From: an uncultured Eubacteriales bacterium
GTDB taxonomy: Bacteria > Bacillota > Clostridia > Oscillospirales > CAG-272
Direction of reading: 5' to 3'
Assembly: GCA_905210485.1 (NCBI GenBank)
Contig: CAJLXA010000001.1
Span: 1-64,000, forward strand
Length of the DNA: 64,000 bases
Both the position numbers and the translations under genes were made by a program. The notes beneath the pieces are model-generated. The model was not told the origin of the DNA and searched no databases. It worked only from the letters and a program-made list of their open reading frames with translations. The stretch's first letter is position 1; each line of letters opens with the position of its first letter. Below are positions 7,679 to 15,630 of the stretch, in pieces.

Positions 7679-7720
7679 GATAAAAAGAAACTGTCTCATA
7701 TAGGATAGTTTCTTTTTATC
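7679..7720 (-). terminator. AT-rich hairpin downstream of the AraC gene
   Basis: A perfect 14-bp stem (7679-7692 with 7707-7720) of GATAAAAAGAAACT type. It can act in both directions because its arms end in A and T runs; it probably ends the minus-strand AraC transcript. Confidence 0.55.
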
Positions 7721-7722
7721 AA

Positions 7723-7752
7723 GTATAATGTAAACTATGATTTACATTATAC
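7723..7752. repeat. Post-stop inverted repeat, copy 2 (AraC gene), best copy
   Basis: GTATAATGTAAA and TTTACATTATAC form a perfect 12-bp palindrome around a 6-base loop. The core TGTAAA-N6-TTTACA is at 7729-7746. It directly follows the stop codon of the AraC-type gene (7752-7754). Confidence 0.8.
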
Positions 7753-8615
7753 TATTTCAATTTTTTCCGTGCGTAGTTCCCGCTTCGGCGGCGGTATTCT
7801 CCGGGCGAGATACCGTAAAAGGCAAGAAACCGATTGCAGAAATGATGCACATTACAAAACCCGACCCGTTCCGCAATCTTTTTTACGGTCTCGTTACTGT
7901 TGGAAAGCAGTAGCGCCGCATGATCCATACGTACCTTTTTCAGATAGGCGCAAGGGGACATACCGTAGGAATCGGAAAACACCTTGACGGCCGTTGTCAC
8001 CGATATTTTTTCCACATTTGCAATATCGGAATTCCCTATATTTTCGACATAATGATTGTCTATATAATACCGCATGGCATGCGCCCACGGGTGCGTGCGG
8101 CGTACCTCCTCCCCGGCCGCAACGCGCGCCAGTTCTTGGCACATCTGCATCACGATCAGGGCAACCTGATCCGTCATGATCGCGTAGCGGTTCTGGCGCT
8201 CATTCATCACGGCATAACAGCGGGAAAACAGTTCCCCGACATGACTGCTGTCCGAAACTTTCACCGTTTCGGACAGTCCGTAATTTTCAAGCAGAGAGAA
8301 AAACAGCGGGCCGTCCACATTCATCCAATCGTATTCCCACGGCGATGTGGATAAGGGGAACCATTCCCACGTCCGTCCTTTTTGCAGAATGAACGTGTCG
8401 CCCGGCTTCGGATAATAGACATCTTCCCCGTATCGCAAATATCCGCTGCCCGCGTGAAAGTGAAGGATTACATTATAGGTAGGCGCTTCTAGACGGAATC
8501 GGTATTTTGCGTTGCAGGAGTCATATCCGGCGCATAAAAGCAGAAAGCCGTGGCGCAGTTTTCCTTCGCCGCTATAACTGCACACCGCGCTGTCCTGCAC
8601 ATTGAAAACATCCAT
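7752..8615 (-). CDS. AraC family transcriptional regulator
   Basis: A 287-residue regulator. The N-terminal cupin-like sensor region (about 1-165) has GDTFILQKGRTWEWFP and WEYDWMNVDGP; the C-terminal double helix-turn-helix (about 185-285) has SVTTAVKVFSDSYGMSPCAYLKKVR and NETVKKIAERVGF. This layout is typical of regulators of carbohydrate use. The start at 8615 follows GGAGG by 5 bp; an ATG seven codons upstream is the alternative. It is divergent from the large secreted protein at 9072, whose promoter (8738-8766) is nearby and could be its target. The ligand is unknown. Confidence 0.85.
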   Translation of the reverse strand: MDVFNVQDSAVCSYSGEGKLRHGFLLLCAGYDSCNAKYRFRLEAPTYNVILHFHAGSGYLRYGEDVYYPKPGDTFILQKGRTWEWFPLSTSPWEYDWMNVDGPLFFSLLENYGLSETVKVSDSSHVGELFSRCYAVMNERQNRYAIMTDQVALIVMQMCQELARVAAGEEVRRTHPWAHAMRYYIDNHYVENIGNSDIANVEKISVTTAVKVFSDSYGMSPCAYLKKVRMDHAALLLSNSNETVKKIAERVGFCNVHHFCNRFLAFYGISPGEYRRRSGNYARKKLK

Positions 8616-8737
8616 AAGCACCTCCGTTTTTCTCATTTTATCATGCCCTCCCGAAAAAAACAAGACCCTGCCGGGCAAAAAACGCCGCACGGGCAAAAAC
8701 TTTTAAAATACGTACCGTCTTGCGAAAAACAGGCGGA

Positions 8738-8766
8738 TTGAAAAACCGGATTGCCAATGATATAAT
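8738..8766 (+). promoter_or_regulatory. Promoter of the large secreted phosphoesterase
   Basis: TTGAAA (8738-8743), 17 bp, TATAAT (8761-8766). This leaves a leader of about 300 nt before the ATG at 9072, with small hairpins but no riboswitch I recognise. Confidence 0.65.
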
Positions 8767-9071
8767 AAAAATGAAAAGAGTTCGCTTTCGCCGTTTTACT
8801 CAAATTGTGTAGGCATATTAACCAATAATTCAAAATTTTTCCGAATGAGCGCCAGAACCGCTACGCGATCAATTGATTTGCGGTAAAACCAATAAAACGC
8901 GAAGCCATATCCGGTTCCCGTAACTTATGCCTGCAGGATAGGCTATGCCGAGAACGCTTCTTACAATATTCCGTTAAAATCCGTAACAGTGCCCGTCGGC
9001 CGCCAAACGGCTGTAAAGATAAATCGTCTCGCCGTAAAACCGTATATTATGAAAGAATGAGGGGGAAAACC

Positions 9072-12000
9072 ATGAAAAAAACACTGCTTGCCCTGTTGCT
9101 GTTCTGTTTATTTTCCGTGACGATACCGGCGTTCGGCGCCGCCGCCGACACTGCAATTCCGGAAGATGACAAGGCAGCCCTTGAAAATGCCCTTGTGTAC
9201 CACGGTATGCAGGCGCGTATTCAGGGCGTACCGGGTATCCGCGCGTCGTTCGGCGCCGATATGACGGTTATTCATGCGCTCGAACAAAAGGGATACACCG
9301 TTTCATTCGGCGCGCTGATGGGAGCGACCTATGACGATAACGGCATACAGAAAAACGGAAAATCCGCCGATCTCACGATCACGCCGGAGACATATTTCGG
9401 CTTTTCCGTCGACAATGCCCGCGCGGCCGGGGTGCTGATCTACAAGACCCGCGAAAACGGAAAAGACTCGCCGTACGCTTCCTATAAATTCAATTACATA
9501 GACGACACGCGTGCCGTTTTTACTTATTCAACCATTTTCGGCGAGAGCACGCAGACCGCCGACTATTACGACATTCCTCTCGTTTACCGCGCGTTCGCTC
9601 TGCTTGAAAAAACAGTGGACGGCGTGACCGAAACCGCCGTGGTCTATTGCAATACGGTAGCCGACGTGTTGCCTGAAGCGGTATCGGCCGCCGTACTCTA
9701 CCGTTACTTTATGGAAACCTACAGCGGCAGCGACGCGGAAGCGATCCGCGCCTCCGCAACCGTGCAGAGCGTTTATGCCGGCGTCGGAACCGAAACCGTA
9801 CTTTCCGGCACCATCCTCTCCGACGGCAAAAGCGTTGCCCTCTCGGAAACGCAGTCGGCCACCCTCACCGTCACACCGGCGGTCAGCGGCTGGTACAGCA
9901 TCGCCATGCGCTATAACTGCAATAATGAAAAAGTGGAATACATCTATGCCGGCAACCGGGTTGACGGACAAAATGTTCTGAAAACCGTGGGACGAATCGA
10001 TAATACCACCGCAAGTACGGAAAACGCGGCGGACGATACCTATGCCGTGGCAGACGGAACGGCATATAAAAATGTAGTATATACCTATCTCATCGCCGGT
10101 AAAACCAACACCGTTACTTTCACTGCCAAGAACGGCGCCATGGGCGTGACCGACGTCCGTGTTTCATGCGTCACGGCATTCAATGAAGAGGACGCCGGCA
10201 CCGTTCTCCTCCGCAGCGGTGACATAACGGAAAAAAATCTGCCGCAAGTCGTCGGCGGCGGTCTCTACGAGGGCTTCGTTATGGTGCGCAGCGGCGATTA
10301 CTACGCCAGGTATACCGTTACGCCAGCGGTAAGCGGCGCCTACCGCCTCTATGCCATGGCGCATATCGACGCAACGTCGAACCCGACGGTCACCGTTACG
10401 GAAAATCAAAGCGACCTGAAAACGTTTTCCCTCGGAAGTGACGCCGGCACGTATTCGCTCGGCAACACCTGCTCTACCTCCCACGCGCCGATACCTTTTG
10501 ACGGTACGGTTACGCTGAAAAAAGGCGTCACCTATACCGTTACCGTAAAAAGCACCAATAATTACATCAACTACAGCCAACTGCTTCTCGTCAACACCGC
10601 AGAAGAAACGGACGACCATGTTCACACCGTCGTGCTCTCCCGCGACTGCACAAACGACCCGACCGCGGAAAACGGCGTCACTCTGCTCGGCGACCATGTC
10701 ACCTACGCCGGCACAAACGGCGGTAAGTTTATCTACAAGGTCACAACAACCGCGGCCGGCATTTACGGCTTCCGTCTGAAAGCCGTCCGTTCGGCGGACA
10801 ACGTAAACTACCGTCTTGCGTTCAACGCGTCAAGCAATAAAGACGGGAGCACGCTGTATTACGGCCGTCTTCCGGGCGAAACCGACGGAACGTCGACCTA
10901 CGGCGGCGCCGATCTCAATGTCTTCGCCGTTCCTTACGCAACGGTAAACGGCGCGTTTTCCGGCGACCCGATCGGCTATCAGTATCTTGCGACCGGCGAA
11001 AATACCGTTACATTGAATCTTGCCGGATCCAAAGGTTACGGCATCTGCGCCGTAGAATACACGCTTCTGACGGCGGACGACGAAAACACATTGCGCGTCA
11101 AAGCAAAAGACATAAAAAGCAATACCGCCAAAGTCGGTACAACGGGCAGTGTGACAACCAACGACAACGCCGTTTTCCTCAACTTGAAAGCCACCGCGCA
11201 AATCACCGGCTTTGTCACGATCTCCGCACCGGGCATCTATCGTATATACGGCCTTATGGCCATGAAGGGAAAAATGACCTTCACGCTGACAAACGAAAAC
11301 GGTTATACCGTGACGTGTCCGTATACCGGCGGCGAACGCTCGCTCGGCGGTCAGTCCACATCGGTTCTTGAAAACGATTACGGCGAATTTTTCCTTGTCG
11401 CCGGCACATACAGCATGACTTTGCAGGCGGTGGATCAATGGGTAAACCTGGCGGATATGCGCTTTGCGTTTACGGAGGCCGCAACCCTCGTCGGAGGCGG
11501 CGAAACAACGGATACCGCCGATGTTACCGTTCCGGAAGACGGCTATTACCGGCTTGTCACCAAAGCGGACACCGCCGCACCGCTGTCCCTGCTCCTTGAC
11601 GGCACGGCCGTGGCCTCGTCTGCCGGCAGTACCGCGGACGGCGTTACGCTCCGCACGATTGCCGCTTTATATCTGCGGAAAGGCCAGAGTTACCGCTTTT
11701 CCATCAGAAATGACGGTACAAAAGACGCCGTCGTCGGTGCGGTCAACGCCGTTTACGACCGGGAGCGCAGTCTTAAAACCGGGTACTTCCTTGATTTTGC
11801 AGGGAGCGACGGCACAGAAAACGAAAGCGCTGTTTCCTTCACGGTCAACACCGACTATTCCGGCGATTACCGTCTGACCCTTTACCTGAACGCGGGTGAA
11901 ACCGTTGCCGTTCCGATTACCGTTGCGTCTCCCGACAACGCGCAAATGTATGCGACGACCGTCACGGTCGCGGCCAATGCCGACGGTATTGCAACGGTAT

Positions 12001-14165
12001 ATATCCCCGACGCCGTACCCCTGATGGCGGGCGTCGGTTATACAGTCACCGTCGGGTGTCCCGAAACCCGCGTGAACCGTCTTTCATTCGACCTCGTCAT
12101 GACGGCGACGGGAAACACCGTCCGCTTCTCCGAAGCAACGCTCACTCCGGGCAGTACGGTAACCGACAGCTATGTCTATACCGATACAGCTTACAAAGGA
12201 TTCAGTCGTACCACGCTGAATCTTGCCGATAACGCTTACGGTCTGACGGGACAAACAACGGCTTTCCGTTCGCAGGACAAAAACTCCGGCAACAAAGTCG
12301 CCTACGATCCGCTGGGCATCACGCTCCATGTGGAAAACACAGGTTACTATAACCTCCGCTTCCTGTACACCACAACATCGCAGACGGCCGCACGCGTTTC
12401 CGCTTATATGGACGGCACGCTGACGCCGGGTTACTGGCAGAACGGTCCGACCGTATCCGGCTCCAACCTCACGGGCACATGGGTACCGTACGTCTATACA
12501 AAAGGCGAAACGGGCATTGTGCTCTGCGAATCCAGACAATTGTCGGGAACCTCCGCAAGCACGCTGTCTTCGACCGTCCTTTCGGAATCGGTCTACCTTA
12601 CGGCCGGCGATCATAACCTGTATATTGCCAATGCGGGAACATGGTCCGTCAATTTCGTCGGCATATCGCTCACACCCTGTTCGGCGTCGGATCGCTATGC
12701 CGAATTTGACGCCACGCTTTACCGTGCCGACTACGACGCGGAAAATAAGACCCTGCATGCGCTTCTCGACGTATCCGGCCGCAACAGTTACGGCTTTCCC
12801 TCTTACACCGTCATCCTTGAGGCCTACGATAAGAACGACCGTCTTCTGGGTACCGTATCCTGCGAATCGGACGGCTTCACCTGCCGTGCCGATCTCACGC
12901 TGACGGGTATCACCGGCTACGCCTACGGTAAAATCCGCTTCACCGACGCCGCCGGCGCAACACTGCGGCAGGAATACAAAGTCATGCCGGACGACTACAA
13001 AGTTGTATTTCTCTCCGATACCCATCTTTACGACTGGGACGATCTTTACTTCACTTCCAGTGCGGAACGTATCGCGTGGGCGGTGGACAGCATTCTGTTC
13101 GAACACCGTACATACGGAAAGATCGACCTTGTCGTGATTCCGGGCGACGTGGTAAACAACTATCTGTACGAATACGGAGCCGGAACGTTCGAGGGATGGA
13201 AAGCCTACACCGACAAGAACGGCGTCCTGCACGAATCGAAATATAAGGGAACGAAATATCCCGCCGGTTCTTCGGGCACGGAAAACGACCCGCTCGGCGT
13301 ACTCCGTATTCTCTCTTTCCTTGAACTCATGGAACCGCTTGAAGCGGAAGGGATTCCGGTCTTCTTTGTTCACGGCAATCATGACTGCTACCGCGACACC
13401 ATTTTTGAAATGGGCTTCGGACTGAATAAAAAAGACGGCTTTATTGCCGGCGTAAAACAATACGAAAGAGATGCGGACGGCAATCTCCTCGTTCCCGATT
13501 TCAAAATTGAAAACGGCGAGATCACACTGTATACCCGCGCGGTGACGCCGAACGACGCCGATTACGCCGCATACAGCAAAGGTTACGGCAAAAACTACGC
13601 GTTCAAAATGAGCGATAACGTGGCCTATACCGTCTACGACAATTTCCATGTGGAAGGCGTTACGGTCGACGGCGTTTACTACGACAACGGTTTCATTGCC
13701 AACGCCAGCGGCCGCAGTTGGGGAGAAACCACAATCCCCGCGGAAACGGTTTCCGCACTGAATGCCGCCACCGCAGGATACCGGGACGTTTACGTCGTGA
13801 TCCATTCCATGTCCAGCGCAAGCATGCAGCCGTCTCTCGCGGCCGCCATCAGAGACAATGACAACATCGTTGCCGTCTTTGACGGTCACACGCATCTCGA
13901 AACCGTCAAACCGAACGCCGTGGGCAGCGGAAAATACGCGCTCACCTGCGGTTACCTCGGCGTGCCGATGACGCCGTATCAGGCCACTTTCCGGGATACG
14001 CCGTTTTCCTACCGCGTTCTGGAAAGCCACGGCGATTCCCTTGAAAGTTATATCGTGCTGATGGAAAAAGATTATCCCGCCTATACATACACGAAGTCTT
14101 CCGGAGCCACCACCGACGCGTTCTATCAGCCCTACTTCCGCCGTAAAGTAACGGTAATACGATAA
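9072..14165 (+). CDS. Large secreted multi-module protein with C-terminal metallophosphoesterase
   Basis: A 1697-residue exported protein. A signal peptide (MKKTLLALLLFCLFSV...) ends near residue 26. Residues about 30-1300 are Thr/Val/Ala/Asp-rich and contain about seven or eight beta-sandwich-like modules, each marked by a phrase such as VSGWYSIAMRY, VSGAYRLYAMAH or APGIYRIYGLMA, probably binding or spacer domains. Residues about 1306-1690 are a calcineurin-like phosphoesterase: SDTHLYDW, GDVVNN, HGNHDC, a histidine in VIHSMS, and DGHTHLET. I see no sortase motif or S-layer domain. The start follows GAGGGGG by 6 bp. The next gene encodes a lipoprotein version of the phosphoesterase domain. 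Substrate unknown; an extracellular phosphoester or nucleotide is likely. Confidence 0.85.
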   Translation: MKKTLLALLLFCLFSVTIPAFGAAADTAIPEDDKAALENALVYHGMQARIQGVPGIRASFGADMTVIHALEQKGYTVSFGALMGATYDDNGIQKNGKSADLTITPETYFGFSVDNARAAGVLIYKTRENGKDSPYASYKFNYIDDTRAVFTYSTIFGESTQTADYYDIPLVYRAFALLEKTVDGVTETAVVYCNTVADVLPEAVSAAVLYRYFMETYSGSDAEAIRASATVQSVYAGVGTETVLSGTILSDGKSVALSETQSATLTVTPAVSGWYSIAMRYNCNNEKVEYIYAGNRVDGQNVLKTVGRIDNTTASTENAADDTYAVADGTAYKNVVYTYLIAGKTNTVTFTAKNGAMGVTDVRVSCVTAFNEEDAGTVLLRSGDITEKNLPQVVGGGLYEGFVMVRSGDYYARYTVTPAVSGAYRLYAMAHIDATSNPTVTVTENQSDLKTFSLGSDAGTYSLGNTCSTSHAPIPFDGTVTLKKGVTYTVTVKSTNNYINYSQLLLVNTAEETDDHVHTVVLSRDCTNDPTAENGVTLLGDHVTYAGTNGGKFIYKVTTTAAGIYGFRLKAVRSADNVNYRLAFNASSNKDGSTLYYGRLPGETDGTSTYGGADLNVFAVPYATVNGAFSGDPIGYQYLATGENTVTLNLAGSKGYGICAVEYTLLTADDENTLRVKAKDIKSNTAKVGTTGSVTTNDNAVFLNLKATAQITGFVTISAPGIYRIYGLMAMKGKMTFTLTNENGYTVTCPYTGGERSLGGQSTSVLENDYGEFFLVAGTYSMTLQAVDQWVNLADMRFAFTEAATLVGGGETTDTADVTVPEDGYYRLVTKADTAAPLSLLLDGTAVASSAGSTADGVTLRTIAALYLRKGQSYRFSIRNDGTKDAVVGAVNAVYDRERSLKTGYFLDFAGSDGTENESAVSFTVNTDYSGDYRLTLYLNAGETVAVPITVASPDNAQMYATTVTVAANADGIATVYIPDAVPLMAGVGYTVTVGCPETRVNRLSFDLVMTATGNTVRFSEATLTPGSTVTDSYVYTDTAYKGFSRTTLNLADNAYGLTGQTTAFRSQDKNSGNKVAYDPLGITLHVENTGYYNLRFLYTTTSQTAARVSAYMDGTLTPGYWQNGPTVSGSNLTGTWVPYVYTKGETGIVLCESRQLSGTSASTLSSTVLSESVYLTAGDHNLYIANAGTWSVNFVGISLTPCSASDRYAEFDATLYRADYDAENKTLHALLDVSGRNSYGFPSYTVILEAYDKNDRLLGTVSCESDGFTCRADLTLTGITGYAYGKIRFTDAAGATLRQEYKVMPDDYKVVFLSDTHLYDWDDLYFTSSAERIAWAVDSILFEHRTYGKIDLVVIPGDVVNNYLYEYGAGTFEGWKAYTDKNGVLHESKYKGTKYPAGSSGTENDPLGVLRILSFLELMEPLEAEGIPVFFVHGNHDCYRDTIFEMGFGLNKKDGFIAGVKQYERDADGNLLVPDFKIENGEITLYTRAVTPNDADYAAYSKGYGKNYAFKMSDNVAYTVYDNFHVEGVTVDGVYYDNGFIANASGRSWGETTIPAETVSALNAATAGYRDVYVVIHSMSSASMQPSLAAAIRDNDNIVAVFDGHTHLETVKPNAVGSGKYALTCGYLGVPMTPYQATFRDTPFSYRVLESHGDSLESYIVLMEKDYPAYTYTKSSGATTDAFYQPYFRRKVTVIR

Positions 14166-14181
14166 CCGGGCGGTAATATCC

Positions 14182-15510
14182 ATGAAAAAATTACGTTACC
14201 TTTCTCTCGTCACCGCTATCCTGTATCTGATACTGACGGTATTCCCGTCCTGCAACCGATCTTCCGAGGAGGAAAACGACATGAACAAAAAGTCATCCGC
14301 AAACGAACCGGGCGAAACGCCCCTTACATGGGAGGACGACGACTACAAAGTCGTCTTCCTCTCCGACACCCACCTGTACGACTGGAACGGACTCATGGGA
14401 ATGACCGACGGCGAGCGGCTCATGATGGCGGTAGAGGGCGTGCTTGCCGAAAACGAAATACGCCCCGTTGATATGGTCATCGTCAACGGCGACTGTGTAA
14501 ACAACGAAAAGTATCCCTACAACGCCGGCGTTTTCAGCAGTTGGGAAGAATTCGTTTACAACGGCACCGTTTACCGCTCCGAATACGAGGGCATCCGCTA
14601 TCCCGCGGGCTCTTCCGGCACGGAAAACGACCCGCTCGGCGTACTTCGTATCCTCTCCTATCGCGAACTTCTCCGCCCGCTGTATGACGCCGGGATCCCG
14701 ATCTTTTTTATTCACGGCAACCACGACTGCTACCGCGACGTGATTTTTGAAATGGGATTTGAAATAAACAAAACGAAAGGTTATCTCGGCGGCGCAAGGC
14801 ATTATACGACCGACGGAGACGGCAATCTCCGCGTTCCCGGTTATAAGATCGAAAACGACGAAATTTCGCTTTGTACCCGCACGGTAGCGCCGGGCGACGA
14901 AGATTACGCCGCATACAGCAAAGGTTACGGCAAGAACTACGCCTTTGCCCTGAACGACAATACGGCGTTTATCGCACTGGATAACTTTCATGTGGAAGGC
15001 ATTGAAGACGAAAACGGCGAGTGGCACGAAAACGGCTTCATCAATAATGCGAGCGGCCGCAGTTGGGGGCAAACGGAAGTCCCGGCGGAGACCGTGGACT
15101 CTCTCGTTTCGTCCGTGTCCGCTTATCCCGAAGTTTATATCGCCATTCACACTGCCGGTAACGAAAAAACGCAACCCGCCGTTGCCGCGGCCATGAAAGA
15201 AAACGGAAATATCCGCGCACTGTTCGACGGCCATACCCATAAGGAGTCCGTGAAAAGCAATGTATACGGCTCGGGAAAACCGGCGCTTACCTGCGGCAAT
15301 CTCGGCGTGCCGATGTGGGAAGACCAGCCGAAATTCCGTGATACGCCGTTCTCCTACCGCGTATTGGAAAAAAGCGACCGCATGAAAAAAAGTTATATCG
15401 CCCTGTTTATGCATGACTATCCCGACTACGATTATCCGTCGCACACCAAAGCGCATATCGACGCTTTTTTTCAGGAATACACCCGCCGCGGCGAAACCGT
15501 GATCCCGTAA
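14182..15510 (+). CDS. Lipoprotein metallophosphoesterase
   Basis: A 442-residue lipoprotein: signal MKKLRYLSLVTAILYLILTV with lipobox FPSC. Catalytic motifs in order: SDTHLYDW, NGDCVNN, HGNHDC, a histidine in IHTAGNE, and DGHTHKES. It is strongly similar throughout to the C-terminal domain of the upstream 1697-residue protein (shared blocks such as YPAGSSGTENDPLGVLRILS), so the two arose by tandem duplication, with gain or loss of the N-terminal modules. It starts 16 bp after the upstream stop, so the two form an operon. One enzyme would be membrane-anchored, the other released or wall-bound. Confidence 0.9.
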   Translation: MKKLRYLSLVTAILYLILTVFPSCNRSSEEENDMNKKSSANEPGETPLTWEDDDYKVVFLSDTHLYDWNGLMGMTDGERLMMAVEGVLAENEIRPVDMVIVNGDCVNNEKYPYNAGVFSSWEEFVYNGTVYRSEYEGIRYPAGSSGTENDPLGVLRILSYRELLRPLYDAGIPIFFIHGNHDCYRDVIFEMGFEINKTKGYLGGARHYTTDGDGNLRVPGYKIENDEISLCTRTVAPGDEDYAAYSKGYGKNYAFALNDNTAFIALDNFHVEGIEDENGEWHENGFINNASGRSWGQTEVPAETVDSLVSSVSAYPEVYIAIHTAGNEKTQPAVAAAMKENGNIRALFDGHTHKESVKSNVYGSGKPALTCGNLGVPMWEDQPKFRDTPFSYRVLEKSDRMKKSYIALFMHDYPDYDYPSHTKAHIDAFFQEYTRRGETVIP

Positions 15511-15565
15511 GTTCTCCGCGGCGTGCTCCGTGACGCATCGCTTCTCTCACGGAATATCCGTTCAT

Positions 15566-15601
15566 AAAAAACAGCAGGCAATGGGATTGCCTGCTGTTTT
15601 T
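15566..15601. terminator. Bidirectional terminator
   Basis: AAAAACAGCAGGCAA and TTGCCTGCTGTTTTT form a perfect stem between two convergent genes. Confidence 0.9.
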
Positions 15602-15612
15602 ATCGCTTACAA

Positions 15613-15630
15613 TGTAAACCTATGCTTACA
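15613..15630 (-). repeat. Post-stop inverted repeat, copy 3 (serine hydrolase)
   Basis: TGTAAA-N6-CTTACA. Read on the minus strand it is TGTAAG-N6-TTTACA, and the TAA stop codon of the serine hydrolase gene (15626-15628) lies inside the first half-site. Confidence 0.6.

Noticed and set aside
7448..7708. An 86-residue plus-strand frame
   Set aside because: It crosses a promoter, a small RNA and its terminator, and has no ribosome site.
7729..7746. TyrR operator (TGTAAA-N6-TTTACA)
   Set aside because: The form matches exactly, but copies lie after stop codons of unrelated genes and no TyrR-type regulator or aromatic gene is near.
12084..14183. A 699-residue open frame opposite the large phosphoesterase
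   Set aside because: Antisense shadow: compositionally odd, no ribosome site, and the plus-strand gene has clear catalytic motifs over the same DNA.
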